64,000 bases of DNA, taken from assembly GCF_030463535.1 (NCBI RefSeq), contig NC_132878.1, positions 39,499,554 through 39,563,553 on the forward strand, in the 5' to 3' direction. This document shows positions 11,001 through 19,431 of this stretch, piece by piece (the stretch's first letter is position 1; each line of letters starts with the position of its first letter). Origin of the DNA: Salminus brasiliensis (Eukaryota; Chordata; Actinopteri; Characiformes; Bryconidae). Position numbers and translations under genes: made by a program. The notes beneath the pieces are model-generated. The model ran no database searches and had not been told where the DNA came from. It saw only the letters and a program-made list of their open reading frames with translations.

Positions 11001-12212
11001 GCAGAGACTGTTCGTAAAGATATCAACAGGGGTAGTGTTGTGTTCACTATCGGCGTAGAAAGGTCAGACTAGGGCTATTTCAGAATATCAGGGGATCAAC
11101 TTTGCTTCCACAGAGAAATGGAGCAAACATGATCTTAAAGGGAACAGTTAGGTCAAACAAACGAATCAGCATGATCTGCCAGCAAACACTGGATCTGAAC
11201 TAATCTCAGCTCTGTAAATGCATGGTCAAATCTGGATGGCTTTACTGCTCTCGAAATATAGTATTATTCAATGAAAACACAGGTAAGTAAGTGTTAGCCA
11301 ACATTACCGCCGCACCATTTCGCTAGCTCAGCCGAGAGGTGTTACACTAGAGCCACATCCGAACCACAGCAGATGATCTGCGTTAAACAAACGGACGTGG
11401 TTTGAGAGGGTTGAGGTTTTGAGATTGTGTTTGGGGGTTGAGATTGGTGACCGTTCAAGACCAGGGTTTGTTAGCCAGCAACGTTAGACTACGTTAGCAG
11501 CACCCCCTGCTCCAAACTTAACAACGTGTCTTAGCTGGTGCTTTTAGCTTGTTGACTTTCAGCTGAACTACCAGACCTCCATGTCTTCCTAACTAGGAAT
11601 AGGCCGGTTAGTTAGCTAGCTAGGATACAATACAGGGGCTAGACGAAGGAGCTGCTCGAATTTCTGCTGGTTAAGCAAGCAGGCAAGCAAGCAGGCATCG
11701 CTGCATGATGGTAGGTAGCTAGGTAGGAAATTAAACTAGTGCTAATTTGGAGCCGGTGGTGGTGTTTTTTCCCCAACTAGACTAGCTAGCTAGCTAGTCA
11801 GCTAGCCTGTTATACTGCTGCGTTCCCAACACAGGCAGCTTGTTTAGACAACCAACCAAAGAGTGCTAGCTAGCGAGCCGTCAGTGCTAGCTAACAGTCA
11901 GTTGCTTCAGCTGGTTGATCAACTGTACTCTCGTTATTAAACGAGGTGTCCCACCAAGTCCCAGCCGGACACCATTAAACTACTGCTTTATTTTCCGACA
12001 CGAAGGATGTTGAGCTCGTTTCTACTCCAGCTCGATCAGCATCCAGCTAAAAGTTCACCAGCCCCCCTTTTTTTTAACTATAGCTACTTACTACTGCATT
12101 CGTCGTCGGCACATCTTTTAAAATCGGAAAACCGCCGCTCCAGCGAAGCATTAGAGAAGCAGACATTGAGAAACAGCATAAAAACATAAAACGGCCCAAA
12201 CATTCCAGTCAT
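655..12212 (-). CDS. mia3: MIA3/TANGO1 (ER export factor), 3' end missing
   Basis: TANGO1 sits at ER exit sites, binds cargo through a lumenal SH3 domain and recruits COPII and tethers on the cytosolic side. Coding exons on the minus strand, in order: 12212-12092, 10883-10750, 10577-10491, 10274-7544, 7323-7036, 6945-6821, 5487-5356, 5268-5247, 5132-5044, 4941-4864, 4760-4650, 4553-4482, 4336-4232, 3196-3074, 2950-2851, 2759-2704, 2610-2520, 2246-2108, 1693-1531, 1432-1397, 1310-1243, 1106-1018, 768-655. The frame stays open through every junction (5074 nt, 1691 codons plus one base). Order: signal peptide, MIA-type SH3, very long acidic lumenal region, one membrane helix (about residues 1184-1205), coiled coils, start of a proline-rich tail. 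The SH3, membrane exon, a KQMMDVSR stretch and a GPSPVSGG stretch match human MIA3 from memory better than MIA2. All introns are GT-AG except the one after 2851, which starts GC. The final exons lie off the left edge. Confidence 0.95.
1243..5132 (-). CDS. mia3: mia3 cytosolic coiled-coil exons
   Basis: Fourteen short exons (5132-5044 through 1310-1243) encode an almost continuous coiled coil rich in Glu, Lys and Gln. Landmarks shared with human MIA3 include [33 protein letters not shown] and EKKAHENW. In the family this part binds cTAGE5 (CC2), recruits NRZ tethers and ERGIC membranes (CC1) and assembles TANGO1 into rings. The frame is preserved through all junctions. The intron between 2851 and 2759 uses a GC donor. 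Confidence 0.93.
1868..1935 (-). mobile_element. LINE 3' end fragment with (GATAA)n tail
   Basis: AAGATAAGATAAGATAAG followed by AATCCTTTGTTAGTCCCTCAGTG is the 3' extremity of a teleost non-LTR retrotransposon in minus orientation: on the minus strand it reads ...GACTAACAAAGGATT(CTTATC)n. Only the tail survives. It lies in a mia3 intron. Confidence 0.6.
2268..2400 (-). mobile_element. LINE 3' end fragment with (GATAA)n tail
   Basis: A second, better preserved copy of the same 3' end: (AAGAT)n followed by AGTCCTTTATTAGTCCCGCAGTGGGGAAATTC, minus orientation, in the mia3 intron between exons 2520 and 2246. Heavily 5'-truncated, as usual for these elements. Confidence 0.65.
2849..2850 (-). other. 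mia3: GC 5' splice site (GC-AG intron) in mia3
   Basis: The exon ending ...CCC ACA G is followed by GCGAGT instead of GTRAGT; the intron ends TTCCAG before 2759. The frame continues as PTDKKGDP into KQMMDVSR. The nearest downstream GT (at GTATTTT) would add four bases and produce a stop codon soon after the junction, so the GC donor is the only frame-preserving choice seen. Confidence 0.85.
5247..5487 (-). CDS. mia3: mia3 membrane-helix exon and 22-nt microexon
   Basis: Exon 5487-5356 (44 codons) carries the family signature GLPWKPV followed by the membrane helix (about 21 hydrophobic residues ending FMFIWRTIL). It is followed by a 22-nt microexon, 5268-5247, between a CAG acceptor and a GTAAGT donor, adding VKGRAYV plus one base. 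The next exon (5132) restores frame as LTEKQLAEK, aligning with the human VYQVTEQQISEK. Skipping the microexon would shift the frame. Confidence 0.9.
5930..6240. repeat. TAGC/GCTA-rich tract beside the TANGO1-short promoter
   Basis: The sequence is dominated by permutations of AGCTAGC/TAGCTA (for example GTTAGCCGGCTAGCTCGCTATCTAGCTATCT and repeated AGCTAGCTAG). It starts directly downstream (minus-strand sense) of the alternative first exon. Similar tracts occur at 11590-11900 and 12748-12768. Confidence 0.7.
6242..6331 (-). CDS. mia3: mia3 alternative first exon (TANGO1-short)
   Basis: The ATG at 6331 opens exactly 30 codons ([20 protein letters not shown] then [10 protein letters not shown]) ending at a GTGAGTG donor at 6241. 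The exon is phase 0, so it joins in frame to LIAALPEEW at 5487. The human short isoform of MIA3 also begins MDS and runs through a short hydrophobic stretch into the same LPE(E/D) exon (from memory). The product lacks signal peptide, SH3 and the lumenal region but keeps the membrane helix, coiled coils and proline-rich tail. The upstream DNA (6340-6700) is CpG-containing, has a YY1-type AAATGGCGG at 6406-6414 and ACGT-core motifs, fitting an internal promoter. Confidence 0.85.
6338..6700 (-). promoter_or_regulatory. mia3: Probable internal promoter for TANGO1-short
   Basis: CpG-containing sequence just upstream of the alternative ATG (6331). It holds a YY1-type motif AAATGGCGG (6406-6414), which in vertebrates tends to sit near transcription starts, and three ACGT-core motifs: ACACGTCA (6603-6610), TCACGTCA (6638-6645) and CACGTG (6651-6656). 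On the minus strand the first two read TGACGTGT and TGACGTGA, close to the UPRE consensus TGACGTG(G/A). Function is inferred from motif match and position only. Confidence 0.5.
6821..7323 (-). CDS. mia3: mia3 exons 5-6: end of lumenal region of the long isoform
   Basis: Exon 5 (7323-7036, 288 nt) is acidic; exon 6 (6945-6821, 125 nt) ends with a moderately hydrophobic stretch ([15 protein letters not shown]) that could correspond to the second, membrane-inserted hydrophobic segment described for TANGO1, though it is short. Exon 6 ends in phase 0 at GTGAGT, so it joins in frame to the membrane exon at 5487. These exons are used only by the long form; the short form begins at 6331. Confidence 0.85.
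7544..10274 (-). CDS. mia3: mia3 exon 4: giant acidic lumenal exon
   Basis: A single 2731-nt exon encodes about 910 residues (roughly 115-1024). Most of it is low-complexity and rich in Asp, Glu, Ser and Lys, including runs of Asp and Glu encoded by (ATC)n and (TCC)n-like tracts on the plus strand near 9122-9150 and 9405-9445. Residues about 682-879 form four tandem modules of 48, 48, 51 and 51 residues. The last ~145 residues are different: predicted amphipathic helices ([47 protein letters not shown]) that look like the conserved membrane-proximal lumenal region. The exon starts after a CAG acceptor at 10275 and ends at GTAAGC after ATG-G. Long antisense reading frames here are by-products of the biased composition. 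Confidence 0.95.
7980..8573 (-). repeat. mia3: In-frame tandem repeat in mia3 exon 4 (4 modules)
   Basis: Four head-to-tail DNA units of 144 (8573-8430), 144 (8429-8286), 153 (8285-8133) and 153 nt (8132-7980) encode modules of 48, 48, 51 and 51 residues. Shared core motifs are STQ(T/A)(D/N)ED, (V/A/P)S(L/V)DS, KEN(D/N), IDGPG and QQDPVTS. Every unit length is a multiple of three, so copy-number change keeps the frame. Confidence 0.95.
10491..10883 (-). CDS. mia3: mia3 exons 2-3: MIA-type SH3 domain
   Basis: Two exons (10883-10750 and 10577-10491) encode the rest of the lumenal SH3 domain: [26 protein letters not shown] and FGYFPKDF are the conserved blocks, and the paired cysteines of the fold are present. 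In the family this domain binds collagen through HSP47. The following large exon begins ETDFVCFD, which also matches the human protein. Phases (1, 0, 0) are consistent at each junction. Confidence 0.95.
11590..11900. repeat. TAGC-rich tract in mia3 intron 1
   Basis: GTTAGCTAGCTAGG, GACTAGCTAGCTAGCTAGTCAGCTAGC and further TAGC permutations, together with (AAGCAGGC)-like short repeats near 11680. It sits in mia3 intron 1, a few hundred bases from the main promoter. Confidence 0.7.
12092..12212 (-). CDS. mia3: mia3 exon 1: start codon and signal peptide
   Basis: The ATG at 12212-12210 opens a hydrophobic leader of about 20 residues ([20 protein letters not shown]) followed by mature sequence that reaches the [14 protein letters not shown] motif, the conserved beginning of the MIA SH3 fold. 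The exon ends after 40 codons plus one base at a strong GTAAGT donor. The start is chosen because it gives a good signal peptide directly before the family motif. Confidence 0.93.
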
Positions 12213-12350
12213 ATTGGCAAATTATGGTTAGGGCAGCAGGCTGCCTGAGCTGGGCACAACGAGCCGAGCCGAGCCGACACGTCAGCAGATTTGCTGCTGC
12301 TACGAATCTGATGCTCAAGGCAAGGAGGAGAAAAGACCGGAGTCATGTTA
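12213..12350 (-). promoter_or_regulatory. mia3: mia3 main promoter / 5' UTR with UPRE-like motif
   Basis: The region upstream of the main ATG includes (GAGCC)n at 12261-12275 and ACACGTCA at 12277-12284 (TGACGTGT on the minus strand), about 65 bp from the ATG. The transcription start cannot be placed from sequence alone. Confidence 0.4.
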
Positions 12351-13578
12351 CCAAGGATCCGGGAACGCTTAAAGAGACAGGCTCGCAGGAAAAACGCAGT
12401 GTGTGTATATCTAAAAAGCTAGAGTCTGTTCTGTCGAGGTTTGCATGTTTACTAGTTTGCTTTACACGCTTGTACCGTGTCTGCTTCGCAGCGGCTACCT
12501 CTGGCATTATTAAGGCATCTATCTTGTGGAGCGTGTGTGGGTCTACCACCCTCCCCCAGCACCTTCAGGTGCGCACTTTTGAACAGGCTTAATGGCCCTG
12601 TCCTGTGACTCCACCACACATCCTACAAAGTTCAGATGTGCATCCATTAAAAAATAAAATTAAATAAAATTAAATAAATAAATAAATAATAAAAAGCTTA
12701 TTTCCGAGCACTGCTGTTGTCCTCTCTGCGTCCGCGCTGTGCGCTTAGAGAGCTAGCTAGCTAGCTGGAGAGACTGTGGTCAGTGGGGACTGTGATTTCC
12801 ATATTTTATTATCTACCGATGTTGTCGCTGTGTTTATTCAGCCTCGAAAGACTCTCACTAGTGGGCTGGGTGTATAAAAGTGTTGTTGGACAAGACTACT
12901 AAATCTTAAGGGTGATCAAACGTCCTCTTTTTTTTCCTGGACATGTAAAAATGGGGGGGGGGGACGCACATGTAAATATACACAAATCAGTAAGTACTGA
13001 ATCAGTGTCTCACAATGTCTACAAGATTTTAACGCCTTAAACTGAGTTCATTCATTCATTTATTTTTATTTTGACACAATAATGAAAAAAAAATTGTTCT
13101 GTAAATGTGAAACTAATTTGAGTTTTAAATGATTTTGCTTGTAAGACATACGTTGAAATGAAATGAGCTGATTGGTCATATAGGTTATTGGGGATTGTTT
13201 CATTAGTCTTAGCAAATGAGTAAATGTGTGTATATATAGAAATGTTTTTAATATAGTTCATATAATTATAATTATAAATATATATATATATTTTAATATA
13301 GTATAAGAGGTATTCAGCTTCCTCCTACACCCACATATACACATTGCCATGGTCCTGCAAGTTGGGTCTACTTCAAGCCCCCCAACCACAGTTGAATACC
13401 TGTGTGTCCCCATGCAGTCAACACTGTCCACAGTGGTGCAGTTAGGAACACCCAGACACCTGAAACAGGTAATGCCTATAAAAGCTGCACCCCAAAAACA
13501 TTTTCACTCAAAATGATGTTCTGGACAGCGTTTATGATTATGGAAATTATGATTTTAGCCTATTTATTTTTTGACACG

Positions 13579-14440
13579 ACATAGACAAAAGTATTGGGAC
13601 ATGTGCTTGTTTGTTGCCTATTACAGAATCAAGGGAACTATAATGGTTATGTTGGAGTAACTGTCTCTACTGTCCAGGGGAAGCGTTTTACTCGATTTTG
13701 GAGCATTGCTGTCAGGATTTGATTGCATTCACTGACAAGAGCGTTAATGAGGTCAATATGTTGGAGGATCACCACCCCACCTTAACCCGAACTCCCCAAC
13801 TCATCTCAAAAGTACTGGATGCAGCACCGACCATCATTCCAGAGAATACAGTTCTTCCACTCCTCCACAGCTCAGTGCTGGGGGGCTTCAAGTCAAGTCA
13901 AGTCAAGTGGGTTTTTATTGTCATTTCAACTACATACAGAGTACACAGTGAAACGAAACAACGTTCCTCCAGGACCATGGTGCAACATAGACACAGTGCA
14001 TACAGAACAGAGTCTGGTCGTGTTGGACCAGATGCTGTGGTACCTTCTTCCTGATGGCAGGAGGGAGAACAGTCTGTGTGAAGGGTGGGTGGAGTCATCC
14101 ACAATGCTGGTTGCTTTGCGGATGCAGCGGGCAGTGTAAATGTCCATGACGGAGGGGAGAGAGACTCCGATGATCCTCTCAGCTGTCCTCACAATGCGTT
14201 GGAGGGTCTTGCGGTCAGAGGCTGTGCAGGTCCCAAACCAGGCAGTGATGCAGCTGCTTAGGATGCTCTCTATGGTCCTTCTATAGAAGAGGATGTGTGA
14301 GGATGGGTGGAGGGACACGGGCCTTTCTCAGCTGAATAGGTGCATGCTTATCATGTTTATCTGTTTATCCTATTCTGTTGGCAATGCTTCTCTTCTGAGT
14401 CTGGACAAGCTGTATGTGTCAGTAATGGGTGAAACTCAAA
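13579..14440 (+). mobile_element. Small DNA transposon (GACAAAAGTATTGGGACA family), split by a LINE
   Basis: The left end ACATAGACAAAAGTATTGGGACATGTG and internal blocks (GTCTCTACTGTCCAGGGGAAG, GATTTGATTGCATTCACTGACAAGAG, GATCACCACCCCA, CTATTCTGTTGGCA) match the copy at 29541-30022 in the same orientation. Between 13888 and about 14326 that sequence is interrupted by a LINE fragment. The right end is worn. It encodes nothing; Tc1/mariner affiliation is inferred from the ends and a probable TA target. Confidence 0.7.
13888..14326 (-). mobile_element. 5'-truncated L2-type LINE (ORF2 C-terminus)
   Basis: Minus-strand reading about 14318-13926 gives YRRTIESILSSCITAWFG, RKTLQRIVRTAERIIG and HPSHRLFSLLPSGRRYHS, the characteristic C-terminal end of teleost L2-clade reverse transcriptase ORFs. 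It ends in a (TTGAC)n microsatellite tail at 13888-13908, typical for the clade. The remainder of ORF2 and the endonuclease are missing, so it is inactive. Confidence 0.85.
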
Positions 14441-14599
14441 GTAGGAGTGTATGTACAGATTTCACATGAAAGTGAATGTGAATAAAATGTTTTTTATGGC
14501 TTTTATACCGTTGATTTCAGAAGAAACTGCTTTAATGAGTAATTTAGCTACAGTTCTGACAGATGAGCATGGGTGGAAACGGACGCTTGGGGCGCAGGG

Positions 14600-14972
14600 G
14601 GAACGCTCTTGCTGGTGGTGATGTGTTTTTGACGCAGTGTGCCTGTAGATGGCAGTAGGCGCGCAAAGGACACGGCGAACCGCTTTTTCGCCTGGAGAAG
14701 AAGAAACAACACGTTAGCGTTCAGACAGATGGCTGACTTTATCAGGAGCCCAGGAAAATGCTGTGTTTGAGCCAATCGTAATAAAATAACTACTTTTAGA
14801 AGTGGGTTTCTTGCTGGCTATGTAATCCATGCGTTCAACATCCAGAAGCATTTGTCGGAATGAAAGCTTAGAGCAGATATGTGTGTGAGTGAGAGAGAGA
14901 TAGAGAGTAATGCAGGTGTGAGCTGAAAGAGAGCCTTCCTTCTTTTCGTCTACATGCTGTAGCTAGTGAATT
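14600..14972 (+). promoter_or_regulatory. taf1a: Probable taf1a promoter and 5' UTR
   Basis: Non-repetitive, CpG-containing sequence (14580-14700, around GCGCGCAAAGGACACGGCGAACCGC) followed by a GA-rich stretch directly before the ATG at 14973. No TATA box stands out. The call rests only on position and composition. Confidence 0.35.
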
Positions 14973-17900
14973 ATGGATGATCTCGAAGCAGAGTTCAATA
15001 TTTTTCCATCAGGCCTGAATGTAGACTCCTCAGGCTCTTCGGAGGATGAAAGAATTCCGAGGAAGATTAAGTCTCCTATTTTGCTGCACGCCTCTCCTGC
15101 GAGTGGTAAGTTTGATTGATTAGTTAGCTAGCAATGCTGCCTTCAAGCCCTGCATGTAAGTTACGTACCTTTCACTTCATTTCAGCTCGGTCTAAAGAAA
15201 GTGGTTTTCACAAGTCTTCAAGATTATGTCTGAAGGCCATTCGAGATGCCATGCTGCGCCATCACTGGCAAGAAGCAGCGCAGTACCTGTCTGCTTACTC
15301 TCAGACACTGGAAGAAACCACTGTCAGCAAGCAGTCAGTGGCCTGTGAGGTAAGTGATTACTTATGTCATTTGTTGTGTGTCCACCCTGTCTCGTGTTTG
15401 GTCTAATGACCTGTTCTATTCTGCAGCGGAGCCTAACAGTGTTTTGCTGTACTCTAAAGCCCTGTGTTGGAATGATGACTGTGAAGTTGAATTGAATTGA
15501 GTTCAATTACACTTGTTTTAGTGTACAGTAAAGTTTTGTTAAATGTCCTATCTGGATAGACCTCCTGAACGAGGGCTGGCTGCTATCCATGGAACTGCAG
15601 CGATATGATATTTCCCTAGTTCAGTTCAGTTCAATCACTCTATAAGATATGTACAGCTTTGCATTAATGATGCCAAATAATTAGTGTTTAATGATGTTAA
15701 TAAGACTGGAACTTTCTTAAAGTTACAACAAATATGATTTTACTGCATTAATAATTGTAAACAAGACAGAAACACTGTTCCAGAATGTAAGGACCTCCTA
15801 GATCTTATAGCCTAGGAAGTTAGAACATACTGTCCTACCGTAATTTAGACTTTAGCGGGTGAGTGGAGAGTGTTATCCATAATTGTTTAAAAGTGGTTTA
15901 GTTTGTTTACAGCGTAAAGTGTTTTCTTTAATGGTTTCAATCTTTAGATTATTTGGAGACTCGGCACAGAGATCCTTCAGCATCATCCAAACTCTCAATT
16001 GGACGACTTCAATGTTTTGTACGAACAGATGAAAAACTCAGGAGTGAAGAATTATGCTAAGGTATAATCATATTTCTCTATATTTTTATCTTTGGCTTTT
16101 GGTTAGCCTCATGCAAATGATATTTCAGTGTTTATGTTTATGAATTGTAAAAAATCCCAAAATGATCAAACAATGAACATTGTACCCAATATATTGTTAC
16201 CAAAATTATGATTAATAATATTTCTTTTTGTTTTGTTTTGTTTATAGATCTGTTTGGAGCACTCTTTTCATCTTCTGTTGAGTGGCAACATCAACGATGC
16301 CAAACGGCAGTTGTCGGTTGCGGCAAGCTGGAGATATGGCAAGCAGTCTGTGCGCCAGTCTCTGGATTTGAAGCTCATCCATGCATACTGTGGCTTTCTA
16401 GATTACTTCATCTGGTGTATGAAGAAATCGTCTATGTCCACAGATGGTGAGAAGGTGTAACTTGACTCTTTCAATTTCTCTGATTGTTCTTTCAAGGTTA
16501 TTGACATAATGGCTATTAGATTAAGCACTCAAAATTGACAGTATAACCTTTTATACATAATATATCTTTTGCAATACCATGAAGCTACATTAGTACTTGG
16601 AGCTTTACCTGAGATATCTACTTACTTTTTTTTTGGTTACATGAAAAATATCATGAATTTAATTGGCACTGTTCAGCTGGGCTGTGTGGTAGGGTATGGC
16701 TATGAATTTGCTTTCCCTCATTTTACTTTAATTTCTCCTGTTTACCATTTTCTCCTAAAATGCACAAGAAGTTTTGGGTGTTATAACACACAACATTCAG
16801 CAGCAGCGATTACAGTGATTTAGCTGGAACTCTGGTACGTCCGGTACATACTTTTTTATTTATATACAGTTCTTTGGGCTTCATGGCTTGGCTTTTGTCC
16901 CGACACTGCAGTGTTAATTGGGGGCCCTAAAAGATCCAGATGTCTGGCTTTCCAAAGAATGTCCAATCAGTTCAGATTGTAATAACTGCACTCCAACTGA
17001 GTTATGGAATCATCTGAAGGATAATTAAAGCAAACAGGATGCACCTGGCCACAGTGTGGTGTGCCACTGCAAAGGGTCTGAATACATCTCTGCACATTCT
17101 CTGATTTTGGAAACGTTATAAAACAAGTTTTCACTTTTTCATTATGGGGGAATAAGTATAGATAGTTAAGTACAGATTTAACAGACTTAAATATCTGATT
17201 CACAATTCAAAGTTTCACGATTAATTCTGCATTAGGTATGTTTGGTAGCTCAAAACAATACATGCCTATTTCATATAATGTGGCCCACAGGGTGCAGAGA
17301 GTACCCATTGTTTTTTTTCATGGGAACAAGTTGAACACCTCCTACAAACAGTATGGTTGTTTCAATCAGTCACCCAGGGAAAAGGGCTGGATTTAAGGTG
17401 TTAGCCATACATACTGTGCTGTACCACAGTGTCCTGTAGAAAAGTACCAGTTTTTGTACCAAGTTGAGCCAGATGAGGGCGTTGTAAGTCTTGATGTACA
17501 ATTGACAAAACACAAAATGCCTGTGAGCAGTGCTATAAATTGTCCTATGTCTGTTGCTACAGAGGATTGTTCGAGTAACCGAGAGATGCACAGCTACTTC
17601 AGACAAGCCTCCGTGACCTTGCAGGAAGTGATCACTCAGCCTGGAGTTTGGGACCCTTTTGTATTGAGTTACGTTGATGTAAGTTTGAACTGAATGAGTT
17701 GATCTGACCCGACGCTCATGTTAGGGTGACCGATATAAAGACCTTCTGCCTCTTTTCTGCTGTTGACAGATGCTAGAATTCTACAATGATCAGGATGAAG
17801 CCCTGAAAGTACTGCAAAACTATGCCTATAACAAGGACTACCCATCCAATCCCAATGCTCATGTCTACCTGTACCAGTTTCTAAAGAGGCATGAAGCTCC

Positions 17901-19431
17901 GCCAGCCAAACTTATCAGTACTCTAAAGGTATGGTGTTTCTGTGACTCTATAAACAAAGTAACGAGTGAATGCATATTTCATATTTAGGAAACTGTTCAA
18001 ATAATTGTTTCAGGTACTGCATCATTTAGTCCCCAGTCATGAGCTGATGCTGGAGTATTGCTCTCTGCTTCTGACCTCAGGTAATTGTAATTGTCTTGTC
18101 CTTTGTAGTAAATGTTAAATGAGCCTACTATCAAGTTTCTCAATGTCATTAAAACAAATAGTCACAAATGAAAACCATGTATCTCCAAAATAATGACTTT
18201 ACAGGAAAAGGCAAAAATGATCTTAACTTTGAATTGAAGTCAATGTAAAAAGTAAAAAGTCTGATGACCGGCTTTGGGGTAGGATGACATTTTTCTGCTC
18301 TTTTTAACAGAAGTGCAGGAAGATCTAGAAGAATCCCTTACCGTTGTGTTTAATCTCCTTGACTATCCCAGCTGGAAGTATGATCTTAACACATGGAATT
18401 GTCTACTGAAGGTTATGACCATCTTCAAAACTAAGTAAGGGTAAATGTTGTGCAGTGCTGGACATGTTCATGGTCTTAATTGTGGAAAATACAATGTTAT
18501 CTATGAGCTTTTGACGTGAGCTTACAAGAAAAGTTGCACATGTAAATCACACTAATCAAAAAAATATGTCTTCCTTTTACTGGACTTGATCTGTCTCCAA
18601 TATGGCTTGTAAAACTGGCTTTTAGTTTATTGTATCAAATGAGAGGCTAGAGGAATGCAATCTGCTTATGATCAGGATGGGTTTTTTTTGTTGTTTATTT
18701 ATATACAGGGAAATTATAGGACAGTAAAGATCATATCCTGTTTATCATACAGTAAAAACATTTTCTATTTAATTTGGAGATCATCACAACATCTGTTGTG
18801 TCCACTAATGCCTTCCCTCATAAAGTTTTGTCATGGGCATGGGGTTTTGTCAGTTTTTAAACAGCAGCATGTTTCAGCACAAACATCATTTTTTTTTCTT
18901 TTTTTTCCCTCCATTTCCACAGAGGCCTTCAGCATCTTATAGACAAAGAATGGGAAAAAAGGAAAGACCTCTGGCTTTCCATGCATTTTAGAGAATGTCA
19001 TGGGAGAAAGGAATCTGAGGAGAACACAGAACTTCTGCTGGTCAAAGCCAAAGTAGCCAAACGTTTGGGTCAACACGGTAAGTATTATCACCACTCTTGC
19101 ATTACAGTGCCTGCGAAACTCTGATATCTCAGACAGCAGGTGCCAGTTACTCTCATGCGGTTGTACTTGTCATCCACAGTTGTTTATCTGTACTGACATT
19201 TTTGGATACGTATTGATCATTTCACTGGGCAAAATACATGTAAACCAATTTTTGTTTTACAGAGTTGCATAAGTTTAGAAATCACTCTATTTGACTAAAT
19301 GCTGAACCTTTTTCATCTTAGGGAGAAGCTACAATAAATTCAATACTGAAGTCTGGGGGCGTTGCAACGTGAAAGAAAAGAAGCAACAAGTTTGCAAAAA
19401 AAGGAGCAAAAAAAAACCCAACAGCATTTAA
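14973..19431 (+). CDS. taf1a: TAF1A, RNA polymerase I SL1 subunit
   Basis: TAF1A (TAFI48) is one of the TBP-associated factors of SL1, which places RNA polymerase I on rDNA promoters in the nucleolus. Coding exons: 14973-15105, 15186-15349, 15948-16061, 16248-16446, 17563-17678, 17770-17928, 18014-18080, 18311-18434, 18923-19077, 19322-19431 (TAA). Together 1341 nt, 446 residues, against about 450 in human; all introns are GT-AG and in phase. Matches to human from memory include [16 protein letters not shown](T/S)[24 protein letters not shown] and YPSNPNAH(V/I)YLY. The protein looks all-helical. The N terminus is acidic and the last ~20 residues are lysine-rich, a possible nucleolar signal. 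It lies head to head with mia3, as in human. Confidence 0.96.
16855..17165 (+). mobile_element. Tc1-like transposon end relic in taf1a intron 4
   Basis: TTGGGCTTCATGGCTTGGCTTTTG, followed by blocks such as CCAATCAGTTCAGATTG, CTCCAACTGAGTTATGGAATCATCTGAAGGAT and AAACAGGATGCACCTGG, is recognisable as the non-coding subterminal part of a widespread teleost Tc1-like element. Degenerate; it carries no reading frame. Confidence 0.55.
18165..18300 (+). repeat. Dispersed repeat (ATGTATCTCCAAAAT family)
   Basis: AAAACCATGTATCTCCAAAATAATGACTTTACAGGAAAAGGC...CTTAACTTTGAATTGAAGTCAATG recurs in this window at about 23700-23930 (inverted), 60885-60990 and 63730-63890. Family not identified; it encodes no protein. 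This copy lies in taf1a intron 7. Confidence 0.65.

Larger units (their letters stand above)
12350..14972. other. mia3-taf1a divergent intergenic region
   Basis: About 2.6 kb between two head-to-head start codons. It contains an (AAAT)n tract (12648-12690), a short TAGC tract (12748-12768), AT-rich sequence (13050-13300), a composite transposon (13579-14440), a GA-rich stretch (14888-14908) and probably the taf1a promoter and 5' UTR right of about 14600. No further gene was seen. Confidence 0.6.

Noticed and set aside
655..12212. MIA2/cTAGE5 as the identity of the minus-strand gene
   Set aside because: MIA2 shares the architecture, but KQMMDVSR, the GLPWKPV membrane exon, GPSPVSGG and the neighbouring taf1a all point to MIA3.
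14548..14775. 75-codon minus-strand ORF between mia3 and taf1a
   Set aside because: No family match; it lies in the probable taf1a promoter and is of chance length.
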